DNA of 50,553 nucleotides from JAPLJU01 sp964547985 (GTDB lineage: Bacteria; Desulfobacterota; Syntrophia; Syntrophales; UBA2192). The number at the start of each line of letters is the position of its first letter. The stretch's first letter is position 1. The stretch spans positions 1 through 50,553 of the forward strand of contig CAZJPV010000015.1 in assembly GCA_964547985.1 (NCBI GenBank). Reading direction: 5' to 3'. Below, piece by piece: positions 15,945 through 24,310 of the stretch. The translations under genes were made by a program, and so were the position numbers. A model generated the notes under the pieces. That model did no database searches. It had not been told where the DNA came from and saw only the letters and a list, made by a program, of their open reading frames with translations.

Positions 15945-16391
15945 TCATTCCTGACCGCCAAGCCGTCGGGCCGCCTCTTCCATGGACAGGGGATCCCTTA
16001 GCCTGACCAGTCTTTCAGGGGATTCCTGAAAATTCTCCAGGGCGTTGAAGAAGCGGTCCAGCACATCGCCGCTGTAAGTCGGGATCAGAAAGAGGTGCGT
16101 GTGGGGGATTCGCCTTCCCCGGGCGTATAGAAAGACAAAGTCGGGATTGTAGGTCTTCATTATCCGGTTCGCCATGATGTTCGCCGCCTTGAAGAGGCTC
16201 CCCGTCTCCTCCTCGGAGAGCTGATGCCACCAGGGGACATGCCGCTTCGAGAGGACCAGGCAGTGCCCTTCCGTGTAGGGGTGAATGTCGAGAATGACGA
16301 GGGCATGCTCGTTTTCATAGACGCGGTAAGCCTTGCCGCTTCCATTGACAATATCGCAGAAGACGCACTTCTCTCGTGGTTGATCCGCCAT
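15945..16391 (-). CDS. HIT-family hydrolase/transferase with altered HxHxH
   Basis: A 148-residue HIT protein. An N-terminal CVFCDIVNG gives a CxxC metal site as in HINT-like proteins, LDIHPYTEGHCLVLSKRHV is the conserved substrate strand, and IPHTHLFLIP is the active-site motif. The usual pattern is H-x-H-x-H; here it reads H-T-H-L-F, so the third His is Phe while the central nucleophilic His is kept. The family hydrolyses or transfers nucleotides from dinucleoside polyphosphates and related substrates. The frame extends to 16490, but the ATG at 16391 has GGGAGGGAG upstream and puts the CxxC near the N-terminus. Confidence 0.82.
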   Translation of the reverse strand: MADQPREKCVFCDIVNGSGKAYRVYENEHALVILDIHPYTEGHCLVLSKRHVPWWHQLSEEETGSLFKAANIMANRIMKTYNPDFVFLYARGRRIPHTHLFLIPTYSGDVLDRFFNALENFQESPERLVRLRDPLSMEEAARRLGGQE

Positions 16392-16486
16392 GACGAATAT
16401 TCTCCCTCCCGTTGATTCTATTTTTTGGCCGTACTTTGCACGGCCGACATCCCCGAGTATAAGGTCAAAAATACGCGTGTCGGCGA

Positions 16487-16957
16487 TCAAGCGCGCAAGG
16501 TGGCTACAAGCCTCATGGGAAAACGGAGCAGAGATAGCGCCTCCAGTGCGCTCCGGCAGACGACATCGGCACCGGTCATCGTTTCACCCGATGCGCCTTC
16601 TTCCCCGATGACTGCGATTCCGATGACCGCTTCCCGGACCATGAGGCGATCGTTCCGGCCGTTGCCGATGCAGACCGTCCGGTCCGCACCCAGCTTTCGA
16701 ACATAGTCCCGCTTCGCGATATCTTGGCCTCCCTCATGCAGAACGATCATCCGACAGGGTAATCCTTGGCATGCACTTGCTGTATTGCCGTGGGTGTCCG
16801 CCGTGAGGATGTGGATTGTAACGTCCCGGGAGAGCGACAAAATCAGATCATGAATTCCCTCCGCCGGGATCCCGTCGCACGCCACCGTGCCGTTGAAATC
16901 CAGGACGAGGTGCTCGACCTGCACGTGCTTGAATCCCGGAATTCGGATCTCGATCAT
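16487..16957 (-). CDS. Small HAD hydrolase (soluble P-type ATPase-like)
   Basis: A 156-residue HAD protein. LDFNGTVACDG near residue 19 is motif I (nucleophile Asp), HILTADTHG is motif II, KRDYVRKLG supplies the Lys, and CIGNGRNDRLMV is motif IV with the Mg-binding Asp. The order and small size match stand-alone phosphorylation domains related to P-type ATPases, without a cap. The substrate is unknown. The start at 16957 has GGAGATAACA before the ATG. About 95 bases separate it from the HIT gene, so cotranscription is possible. Confidence 0.75.
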   Translation of the reverse strand: MIEIRIPGFKHVQVEHLVLDFNGTVACDGIPAEGIHDLILSLSRDVTIHILTADTHGNTASACQGLPCRMIVLHEGGQDIAKRDYVRKLGADRTVCIGNGRNDRLMVREAVIGIAVIGEEGASGETMTGADVVCRSALEALSLLRFPMRLVATLRA

Positions 16958-17181
16958 TGTTATCTCCGACCTTTGCTACAGACATGCATTTCGAGCCGCC
17001 CTTGCCTGTTTTCCTCAACAAGCAGACTCCGCAGCGGAAGTCCGGTTTGTCGGTCCGTCCGCCTTTCCGCAGGGAGCTAACATGAAACAACCATCTAGGT
17101 CAAATCAAACGAAAGTCTGTGACGTACATGTCCCGGAACATAAAGGGGCCTGACTTTTTCCCAGTAAGCCAGAGGCAAACG

Positions 17182-17838
17182 TCACTCGCTGACACTTGTA
17201 TCGTCGGTGGGGGGTGCAAGCCCTTCAGCTGCCGGCCACCGATCTAGGTCCTCAAGAATGGCGCATGCAACCTTTCTGCGCATCCTGCTCGATGGAGCTT
17301 CCCCGAGAGGGTCCGATGCGGGATCGACAGCCAGGGCCTTGAGAGACGGCCTTGAAGCCTCTCCCATCTGACGCAGGGCGTTCTCGGCGGCCTTCCGGGA
17401 AAAGTCATCCCCGAGAGCCCTGATAAGCAGCGGGATCGATTCGGGCCTGCGGAAGGAACCAAGTGCTTCGATGACGCCGGGAAGGCTCTTTTGCGCGGCA
17501 AACCGAAAAAGGGCCTCAAACACTTCGTCCATTTTCCAGGCTGCCAGGGCTCGTGCAGCAGTGCTTTGGACGGCCTCTTCCCCGAATAGGGTCACGGGAT
17601 CGGGTATCTCCTGCTGCAGCGACAGGTATTCCAGCAAAACAGACAAGGCGCCGAGGCGGGCAAGGGCCTGAATAGCCCACTGGCGGGGTTGGTAGATGTG
17701 AGAGGGCCTCCCGCCGATCAGGTAATCCCGTAAAGGCGCAATGGCGCGCTCGCCGCAGGCCACGAGCTTCTCGGCGGCGAGTTCCCCTCGGTGAAGATCC
17801 TCCAATTGCTGAATCAGCTGATCGATGTCGGCTGTCAT
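17182..17838 (-). CDS. HEAT-repeat protein
   Basis: A 218-residue soluble all-helical protein with HEAT/PBS-lyase-like repeats: ACGERAIAPLRDYLIGG, RQWAIQALARLGALSVLLEYL, LPGVIEALGSFRRPESIPLLIRALGD and FSRKAAENALRQMGEASRPSLKAL. Such repeats form a curved scaffold for protein contacts. The MFS transporter gene ends 42 bases upstream on the same strand, so the two are likely cotranscribed. A zinc-ribbon/HEAT protein occurs in the nearby DUF6062 operon, which hints at a shared theme but is not close homology. No enzymatic motif is seen. Confidence 0.72.
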   Translation of the reverse strand: MTADIDQLIQQLEDLHRGELAAEKLVACGERAIAPLRDYLIGGRPSHIYQPRQWAIQALARLGALSVLLEYLSLQQEIPDPVTLFGEEAVQSTAARALAAWKMDEVFEALFRFAAQKSLPGVIEALGSFRRPESIPLLIRALGDDFSRKAAENALRQMGEASRPSLKALAVDPASDPLGEAPSSRMRRKVACAILEDLDRWPAAEGLAPPTDDTSVSE

Positions 17839-17880
17839 TTCTGTTATTGCCCTCGACGGAGAATACCCCGAGGAAACAAT

Positions 17881-19068
17881 TCAAGACGGGTTGGCGTCCC
17901 ATTGCCGCCGGACGATCCACAGCAGGGGGACGGACAGAAGTTGAGCTCCAACGGAAAAAAGAACAAGGGCCGCGATGGAAATATCGTAAAGATAGCCCAT
18001 CAGGGCGCTGCCTGCAAACCAGAAGATTCCGTATCCTGTATTGAACACCCCGTAGGCGGTCCCGCGCCTGTCGGATGCAATCATCTTTGCGACGGCCGCA
18101 CGCATAATCGACTCCTGAGCACCCATGCCGATGCCCCAGAGAACGACTCCCGCGAGAGCAGGCCAAAAGCCACCCCAAAAGACGAGAGGGGCAAAGGCTG
18201 CCGAGATGAAGACTGATCCGATGAGGATCCCGAATCCGACCCGGTCAAAAAGATACCCGAACAACAGAGCCGCCAGGGCGTCGACACCCATCGCAATCGA
18301 GTAAAAAACAGGGATCCAATCCCTGGGAATGGAGGCGACGTGTCCAAAATGATAGGCAATGAGCGGGTAGTCGGCATACCCTGCCGCAATAAATGATACG
18401 CCGCTCAGGTAAAGCCAGAAAACACCTGGAAAAGCAGATGGGGATTTGATGCTCGTCGCTTCCAGGTCCTGAGGTGTCGGGTAAAGCATTCTTGCAGCGA
18501 GAAGGATCACGACGGCCAGCAGTGCCGGGACGAGCAGTGCGGCAAAACCCTCCCGATAGGTTCCTTTTAAAATCAGGATCCCGGCCACGATCAAGGGACC
18601 CAGCATGGCCCCGGCTTGATCCATCGCCTCGTGAAGGCCGAATCCCCATCCCCGTCCCATTTGATGCGTGGCATGAGACAACATCGCATCACGGGCCGGG
18701 GTACGAACCGCCTTGCCGAGACGCTCCAACATGACAAGTGCCGCGGCTATGTCCCATCGGTTCGCTAGGGCGAGGACAGGAACAGCGAAGAGATTGATCA
18801 CGTAGCCGACAATAGTGATCGTCCAATATCGGCGCGTGCGATCGCTGATATACCCGGATATCAGCCGAAGGCCGTACCCGATCAACTCACCGAATCCGGC
18901 GACGATACCGACCACCGTGGCACTTGCACCCAGGCTGCCGAGAAACGGACCGGTGATGCTTCTTGCCCCCTCGTAGGTCATGTCCGCAAACAGACTGACG
19001 ATACCGAGGAGCACGACGAAACGGAATGCCTTCGTCCTCCCGGCTATGCTGCGAGCCTCAGGGGCCAT
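17881..19068 (-). CDS. MFS transporter
   Basis: A 395-residue protein with about 12 hydrophobic segments. YISDRTRRYW after the second segment is the MFS cytoplasmic-loop signature; LGKAVRTPARDAML near residue 120 and a second-half repeat LFGYLFDRVGFG support the two-times-six layout. The substrate is unknown; drug or metabolite efflux are usual guesses. Other features are FADMTYEGARSITGPFLG in the first segment and GMGAQESIMRAAVAKM in the second half, both typical of a Desulfobacterota/archaeal MFS subgroup. It sits 177 bases after the frameshifted DUF6062-like gene on the same strand and may belong to the same transcript, though a separate promoter is equally possible. Confidence 0.85.
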   Translation of the reverse strand: MAPEARSIAGRTKAFRFVVLLGIVSLFADMTYEGARSITGPFLGSLGASATVVGIVAGFGELIGYGLRLISGYISDRTRRYWTITIVGYVINLFAVPVLALANRWDIAAALVMLERLGKAVRTPARDAMLSHATHQMGRGWGFGLHEAMDQAGAMLGPLIVAGILILKGTYREGFAALLVPALLAVVILLAARMLYPTPQDLEATSIKSPSAFPGVFWLYLSGVSFIAAGYADYPLIAYHFGHVASIPRDWIPVFYSIAMGVDALAALLFGYLFDRVGFGILIGSVFISAAFAPLVFWGGFWPALAGVVLWGIGMGAQESIMRAAVAKMIASDRRGTAYGVFNTGYGIFWFAGSALMGYLYDISIAALVLFSVGAQLLSVPLLWIVRRQWDANPS

Positions 19069-19245
19069 AATCCAGCCTACATTTTCTCTTGTTGTTGTTC
19101 ACGCACCTGTTGTGATTATTCTCAGGAGCGAGCCGAATGAACCGATGCCCGGCGCAAATTCAAGGGGCAGTTCCAACGGACCCGTTATAAAGAGCTTACC
19201 CGAAGTGTGTCAGTTTGCAGGAAACTCCTCAGCAGACGCCGTGCG

Positions 19246-20018
19246 TCAGTCACGGGAAAATCCGGCAAAAAATTCTACGACACACATCACGGCCGCATGT
19301 TCTATCTCTGTGATATCTTCGTGTCGATGCTGATGGCTCTGCTTTCGATTAAATTCGCTCAAGTGAGTCTTGATGGTCTTCAATCTCCCGATCGTATCGT
19401 AGACCAGAAACAAGAGTCCTTCACTGAGATCATGGTTGAAAAAAATGTCACGCAAATGGGGCAGGCAGATGCAGCAGGATGATGCATAGGTGTCTGCATT
19501 TCGGAACGGGCTAACATATCGACGAGCAGATTACCATAAAACCGGGAGGATCGCTGGAGGGATTCGCAGACGATGCAGTTCATCTTGGAAAAGGCGGGGA
19601 TGCCGTTCTTTTCGTTTTGAAGGGTTAGCCAGGCGGCTAAAAAATTCCCGATGTGGTGCCGAGGTTTCTTGTGCACATTTTTTTCGACGAAAGCCGTGAT
19701 CTTCTCGAACTGTATGAGGAATTCTGAAAGAAGGGTTTCATAAAGGTTGGCGTTACCGAAAGGGATCTGCCACATTCTTCTTTCCAACTCCAGAAGCTGC
19801 CAGGCGTGCATTCGGCAGAAACCCATGCCGGCAACGATCCGCCCCAGGGTTGACTGATCCTTCAAATTTTCACGCAGGAGGAACTGCATAAACCGCGTTA
19901 CCTCTGTCTGGCAAACGCGGCAAATGGGACATCCCGGCTCGTGAAGCGCACGCTCGAGGGTCATTTCGTCGAGATCTCTTTGTTTTTTATCATGGGGTAT
20001 TCTCTTTTTTATTTTCAT
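19246..20018 (-). pseudogene. DUF6062-like protein, copy 3 (frameshifted)
   Basis: Read from the ATG at 20018, the first frame gives CPICRVC (C30, C33), GFCRMHAWQL (C68, H71) and CIVC (C148, C151), then drifts into unrelated sequence near residue 174 and stops at 19380. The minus frame one base off continues the family: CCICLPHLRDIFF, the expected fourth CxxH site, followed by a long helix (LSEGLLFLVYDTIGR) to a stop at 19246. The switch lies between about 19525 and 19490. No homopolymer or slippery site is obvious there. The protein is thus either a recently broken gene, an assembly error, or a programmed frameshift. The complete product would be about 255 residues and a paralogue of the proteins at 20035 and 22935. 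It begins 16 bases after copy 2. Confidence 0.65.
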
Positions 20019-20034
20019 AATCTATCAGGCCATT

Positions 20035-21129
20035 TCATGATTGAGTTTTCTTGCTGTCTTCCGGAGGAGATGCTCGCAGAGATTCCTTCTCGCTTTTCAA
20101 TCGGTCTATCGTATCTCTATACAAACTGATTCGTGATTTCGCGCCGGCGAGCTGTAACTGTAGGGTTTTATTATCCTCCATACATTTCCAGTAGCGATAG
20201 TGGAGAGAAGCAGCCCGAGTGCTTTCCTCGTTCAGCATTTTGTTCAGCCCTTCAATCTGACGTTTCAGTTTCTCGTTTTCAAAAGATTCTGCTTCGAACA
20301 GTTGACTAACATCTGCCACCCCTCCCTGATTTTCCTGTGAGGGGGAATAAAGAGGTTCATGGTCACCGGGCAAAGCATCTTTCACATCGGCGCCGGCTTC
20401 CAAAGAAAAAAGCAAGCCCTCCTTGCCGCAGGTAAATTCAAGGGCTTTTTCCCAGGCATGATCCGGAGGGCGGTCCGAAGATTCAGCTTGTGGAAGTCTT
20501 CCAAAGTGATGGTCCTGAAAAGCGCTTTTCATATACCTGGAAATTTCGACCTGTTTTTTGATGAGCATAGAAAGATGATTGTGACGGGGAAATTGCTCCA
20601 CCGCCATGAGGACGTGAGGAAAACAGATTTCGGCTGCGCGGTCAAATTCTCTGGCGAATCCGGGCTCATTAATGGCGTCGAGCAGAGTCTTGAGATAGGA
20701 TTTTTCGACGTGGTGCATGACCTGGCAGGCCCTGCATCTTTTTGCCCGGCCGGCAAGATATTCCGTTGATTTTATGGTATTTCGGTATGCCCTGAAGAGC
20801 CTTTTCAGCCCCGTTTCTCTTTCAAGCACATGGAGAATATTACCAAGGCAGGCCTCCAGATGCTTTAATTCCCCGTCGAGGATCGGATAGAGATCGGACG
20901 GATATGCATTTTTAAGCTGCCACATGTGATAAAAACATAATGAGCCGGGGTTTTTTTGTCTGCTTTTTCCTTCAGGCCCTGGATTCAATGACTTCAAGAA
21001 ATCGCTCAATACACCTCGGCATTGTTTTTGAACGAGGCTGCAAATCGGGCATCCGCCATCTTGGAGTTGATCCCATAATTCAAGATAAAGGAGACGGGAT
21101 TTTTTAATTGAGCAGGTAAATTTAGTCAC
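20035..21129 (-). CDS. DUF6062-like protein, copy 2, with C-terminal coiled coil
   Basis: A 364-residue protein. It shows the four-site pattern of the family: CPIC (C27, C30), CFYH (C65, H68), CRAC (C132, C135) and CFPH (C169, H172), which would form two CxxC/CxxH metal sites, probably zinc. Unlike the other copies it carries an extra region of about 150 residues. A low-complexity linker leads to a predicted coiled coil from near residue 270 (FENEKLKRQIEGLNKML, LQLQLAGAKSRISLYRD, LKSEKESL). Its ATG overlaps the stop of the zinc-ribbon/HEAT gene by eight bases. No function is known for the family; metal binding and protein assembly are inferences from the motifs. Confidence 0.72.
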   Translation of the reverse strand: MTKFTCSIKKSRLLYLELWDQLQDGGCPICSLVQKQCRGVLSDFLKSLNPGPEGKSRQKNPGSLCFYHMWQLKNAYPSDLYPILDGELKHLEACLGNILHVLERETGLKRLFRAYRNTIKSTEYLAGRAKRCRACQVMHHVEKSYLKTLLDAINEPGFAREFDRAAEICFPHVLMAVEQFPRHNHLSMLIKKQVEISRYMKSAFQDHHFGRLPQAESSDRPPDHAWEKALEFTCGKEGLLFSLEAGADVKDALPGDHEPLYSPSQENQGGVADVSQLFEAESFENEKLKRQIEGLNKMLNEESTRAASLHYRYWKCMEDNKTLQLQLAGAKSRISLYRDTIDRLKSEKESLRASPPEDSKKTQS

Positions 21130-21532
21130 GGCTTGGGCTTCTCCTGCTGACGGTGTGGAAAGATTTTAGCATTTGCCTCGCGAATCGGCTCACTAGTCTC
21201 GATTCGTGATCCTTCAGGCTTCTAATTATATCCAGGCATTCGTCATTTCCAATCTTCGATAGGGCCACGATGATTTGCCTTATCGCGTAAAAATCATCAC
21301 CCGCGCGAATGATCGACCTGAAGGCGGGCACCGCCGCCTGGCTTTTCATGTCTCCGAGCAACTGTATGGCCATCATCCTATGTTCCCTCACCGGATGTCT
21401 CAGAGCGAGCATCAGTTTTTCTTCATAAGGCAGGGTCCCATATTCCGAAAGCTTATATCCACAGTGCGGACAGCGCACTTCTTTTTCTTTTATTTCGGTC
21501 CAGCAGCATGGGCAATAGAAATGAGCAGCCAT
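21122..21532 (-). CDS. Zinc-ribbon plus HEAT-repeat protein
   Basis: A 136-residue protein with an N-terminal zinc ribbon (C7, C10, C21, C24 in YCPCC and CPHCGYKL) followed by two or three HEAT-like helical pairs: REHRMMAIQLLGDMKSQAAVPAFRSII and AIRQIIVALSKIGNDECLDIIRSL. This is an adaptor-like arrangement with no catalytic motif. It begins three bases after the stop of the prenyltransferase-like gene and overlaps the next gene by eight, so it is firmly inside the operon. Confidence 0.72.
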   Translation of the reverse strand: MAAHFYCPCCWTEIKEKEVRCPHCGYKLSEYGTLPYEEKLMLALRHPVREHRMMAIQLLGDMKSQAAVPAFRSIIRAGDDFYAIRQIIVALSKIGNDECLDIIRSLKDHESRLVSRFARQMLKSFHTVSRRSPSRD

Positions 21533-21535
21533 CGG

Positions 21536-22429
21536 TTAAATCATAGAGGCCAGGACAGAAAGGCCATCGATCGCATAATAGGTGTTCTCGAGTGTTGCGA
21601 TCCCACCATGCATTAGCCTCGAGAATCCTCCGTTTCGGTTCTGGCAATGCAGGATGAAATTTGCACAATCGTCAAGGTAGTGTGGCTGGTAGGACATAAT
21701 ATTGGAAGCTACAATGCCGGCGTAAACGTATTCGATGTAGGAGAGGGAGGTGCGGGGAACATCCGTGAACCCGTAGAACGGGATTTCGCAATTTTTGATG
21801 AAAGCCGTTGATTCCATTTTTTCAACCGAATAGCCCAGGCGGCTCAGAATGATCAGCGCTCTCGATGTTTCGCTGAGAGATGAATGCCGGTGCCCGAATC
21901 CTTTGTCCTCGTTTTCAAAGTACAGAATGAAGTCAGCAATGCCCTGCTCGATTCGGCTGTCCGCCATTTTCAGGCTGTAATAAAGATCGACCAGGTAAGA
22001 GGTCCTTTTAAAGAGATAACTGATTTCAATTGGAAGGTGTTCGACATCAAATCGATAATGCCGTAAGTTCTTTGTCACGTAAGGCACAGGATCGTAAGCC
22101 GGCTCCTCCCGAAGCATCTGCAAGCCTTTGATCGAATAGTAGGCCATGTAGACACTGTTATAGGAGCCATCCGGGTGCTGCATGTTACGCAGCTGGATGA
22201 GTGTCTTGTCATCCTGGAATTCGATACCCATCAGGGCCAAGATGGACAGAGCATAGAATGTGTCCGAACCGTTGGGCTCCTCCAACTTGTAGAAGCAGAA
22301 ACCACCCGCTTGACATTTGCGTTCCAGGACGTAGCGGATCACACGGTCTCTGAAGTCCGGATCCCGCAGGAGCTCCCCAGCGATGCTCCTTCTCCGGTCT
22401 TTCATGTTGATTCGAAGCGGAGATGTCAT
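21536..22429 (-). CDS. Prenyltransferase/squalene-cyclase-like alpha/alpha-barrel protein
   Basis: A 297-residue protein with repeats of the prenyltransferase/terpene-cyclase barrel. CQAGGFCFYKLEEPNGSDTFYALSILALMG (residues 39-68) and a last repeat, CQNRNGGFSR...TLENTYYAIDGLSVL near 262-292, each pair a QxxGGF-type turn with a TYYA/TFYA helix; a middle one is HPDGSYNSVYMAYYSIKGL. Protein prenyltransferase beta subunits and complement-like proteins share this fold. The catalytic role is uncertain, because I cannot confirm Asp/Cys/His zinc ligands in the usual order. It overlaps the preceding gene by four bases (ATGA). Confidence 0.75.
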   Translation of the reverse strand: MTSPLRINMKDRRRSIAGELLRDPDFRDRVIRYVLERKCQAGGFCFYKLEEPNGSDTFYALSILALMGIEFQDDKTLIQLRNMQHPDGSYNSVYMAYYSIKGLQMLREEPAYDPVPYVTKNLRHYRFDVEHLPIEISYLFKRTSYLVDLYYSLKMADSRIEQGIADFILYFENEDKGFGHRHSSLSETSRALIILSRLGYSVEKMESTAFIKNCEIPFYGFTDVPRTSLSYIEYVYAGIVASNIMSYQPHYLDDCANFILHCQNRNGGFSRLMHGGIATLENTYYAIDGLSVLASMI

Positions 22430-22872
22430 TGTCGTCCCTTGTCATTGCTCTGCAACAGGGCCGTTTCAATGTATTTCGCCATCGGCCGTAACTTCAGGAC
22501 GATGTCATCCAGTTCGAGGGCCGCTTTCTTGGACGGAGCCCCATAACCCCTCATGTGCACGGGCCTCAACTCCTGAATGGCGATGCCCACAAATTGAAGT
22601 GTCACACGAATGACATGCTGGGTGCTCATCAACGTCTGGTGGTTCGATATTCCCTTACTTTCGAGTATGCGGCACATGGTTTTACGAAATTCGGATATGT
22701 TCGTTTCCAGAGACTCTCTCTGCGCAGGATGGACATCGGTGGCATATCTTGGAAAGCAGGCTTTCCCGTTTCCGAGGTCGAGCAATGTTTCTATCTCGCA
22801 GAAGAGATGATCTATGTGCTTAAATGCATTTAGCAAAGCCCTTTTGTGGTTTTCATTCAGCTCTGTCATCAT
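22426..22872 (-). CDS. Helical protein of unknown function
   Basis: A 148-residue protein with no recognised family. The sequence suggests four amphipathic helices: residues 8-32, 48-72, 80-105 and 114-142. Two ordered stretches stand out, LDLGNGKACFPRYATDVHPAQRE and ELRPVHMRGYGAPSKKA, and look conserved because of their Gly, Pro, His and Arg content. It starts 62 bases after copy 1 of the DUF6062-like family and overlaps the prenyltransferase-like gene by four bases. It is most likely a partner of that protein. Confidence 0.6.
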   Translation of the reverse strand: MMTELNENHKRALLNAFKHIDHLFCEIETLLDLGNGKACFPRYATDVHPAQRESLETNISEFRKTMCRILESKGISNHQTLMSTQHVIRVTLQFVGIAIQELRPVHMRGYGAPSKKAALELDDIVLKLRPMAKYIETALLQSNDKGRQ

Positions 22873-22934
22873 ACCCTAGCCTGAGAAGTTTTCACTATCA
22901 TAATTTAACACCCTTTTGAGGCGAAGACAGCGTC

Positions 22935-23639
22935 CTATAGACCCGGTTTGAAAGGCGTGTAGACGTTCCTTGAACCTGCTATGCTCTTGAGGGCACGGAG
23001 ATAAACTTCTTTTTCGTCCATGGTCAGCATGTATCTTTGCAAGGTGTTTCGCTTTGAAACAAAATTTTCCATGCGGGTTGCCATTTCCTCGTAGCGATTT
23101 GCCGCGTGGGACAATAGAAACCTTGTGACTCTTCCGGAGGAAGCAATTAAAACAAGTTGGCATAGGTGTCTGAGGCAAGCACCCTGAGACTGTCCGTAAA
23201 CCCGGCTGCCTTCCGGATCCTCGAGAAAATGGCCGAATTTTACAAGATAGGAATATTCCTTATCGCTGATAAGACGGCAAAGGCGGCAGTCTTCCACGCC
23301 TCTCACGATTTCTGAAAGTGCCTTTGTCGCGTCTCCTGCCTTTTCGGTGCCACGGGACAGTTGAGATGACAGACGTCTTAGAAGTCTTGGAAACCCCGAG
23401 GAAATGCCGAGGGGAGACGAGAAAGAGGCTAACTGCCATGTGTGTAACGGGCAAAACCCGAGTTCGTGCGCGTATTGATGCTTGGCTTCTTCATCGTTTG
23501 CCAGACGATTCTGCCATTCTGCAAAGAAGACCGCCGTGATTTTTTCCAGATGGTCACATATCGGGCAACTGTTCATCCGCAGATCTTTCAATATATCTTC
23601 TTCAAAGGATTGCTTTAATTTGGTAGCGTCTCTATTCAT
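22935..23639 (-). CDS. DUF6062-like protein, copy 1
   Basis: A 234-residue protein with the clearest family pattern: CPIC (C25, C28), GFCPLH (C63, H66), CRLC (C118, C121) and CLRH (C155, H158). That makes two C-x2-C ... C-x2-H sites with equal spacing in two halves, followed by two long C-terminal helices. This layout matches what I remember of DUF6062 (CPxC, then GFCxxH, then CxxC, then CxPH). The start codon overlaps the ATPase stop by four bases, so ATPase and this copy are coupled. A 62-base gap follows, the only sizeable one in the operon. Confidence 0.75.
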   Translation of the reverse strand: MNRDATKLKQSFEEDILKDLRMNSCPICDHLEKITAVFFAEWQNRLANDEEAKHQYAHELGFCPLHTWQLASFSSPLGISSGFPRLLRRLSSQLSRGTEKAGDATKALSEIVRGVEDCRLCRLISDKEYSYLVKFGHFLEDPEGSRVYGQSQGACLRHLCQLVLIASSGRVTRFLLSHAANRYEEMATRMENFVSKRNTLQRYMLTMDEKEVYLRALKSIAGSRNVYTPFKPGL

Positions 23640-24310
23640 ATTTTATCCTCTATCATGCTTGGGTGCTTTTGGCGCGATTTAAGCTTGCGTTCAAGGATTT
23701 CTCTGATGCCAAGCGGGTAACCACCTGACAGTTCAGATAACGAACGGATGTGATCTTCATACCAACCGAGATTATGCTGGGCGCAAAAATGCCTGAATAC
23801 TTTCAGCGTGTCATCTATCTTCATGTGCCGTAACGCAAGCGTCTCAGACGGAAGCAGAGTCGCACGCAGATGGAAAAGGGCTTTGCCCAACGAGGATTCA
23901 TCAACGATTGCAATAAAGCGGAATCGCTTCTCATCGGAAAGATAACGCAAAAATGCCAGTTTTTGGGGAGTCAGTTTCACGATGTCATCGAGTACCAAAA
24001 TATGCTGCCTTATGTCTTTTAATTTCATGTGAACAATGCGGAAACGGTTAGATTTATAACCTCGGACCTTCGTTTTTCGATCATAAATATTTCCTGCAAA
24101 TAGATCCCTCATGAGTTGTCTGCTTAAAGTACCTGGCGTTTGAGAAAAGTCCATGAATACGAACCGCCATCTTTTGCTGGTCTTGCGGGCGACATGCCGG
24201 ACAAGGCTGGATCGTCCTATGCCAAATTTGCCAGTCAGAACGATGTTTTTACCTTCTTCCAGCCATCCGATGATCTTCTTCGTTTCCCGTTCACGGCCTG
24301 TGAAAATCAT
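23636..24310 (-). CDS. STAND/AAA-type ATPase with altered Walker A
   Basis: A 224-residue P-loop protein starting FTGRERETKKI, the usual entry of AAA_16/ORC-STAND ATPases. Walker A reads GKFGIGRSS (residues 27-35), where the consensus GxxxxGK[S/T] has Arg33 in place of the Lys; the codon is CGA. Walker B is HILVLDDI (near 103-110). IAIVDESSLGKAL may be a sensor region, and LSELSGGYPLGIREIL is the winged-helix-side helix typical of the group. Nucleotide binding may be weakened or changed. Start and stop both overlap neighbours by four bases, so it is translated with the protein upstream and with DUF6062-like copy 1. Confidence 0.75.
   Translation of the reverse strand: MIFTGRERETKKIIGWLEEGKNIVLTGKFGIGRSSLVRHVARKTSKRWRFVFMDFSQTPGTLSRQLMRDLFAGNIYDRKTKVRGYKSNRFRIVHMKLKDIRQHILVLDDIVKLTPQKLAFLRYLSDEKRFRFIAIVDESSLGKALFHLRATLLPSETLALRHMKIDDTLKVFRHFCAQHNLGWYEDHIRSLSELSGGYPLGIREILERKLKSRQKHPSMIEDKI

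Noticed and set aside
16958..17181. Possible tRNA or small RNA between the HAD and HEAT genes
   Set aside because: No cloverleaf, T-loop consensus or stable hairpin could be found; nothing recognisable.
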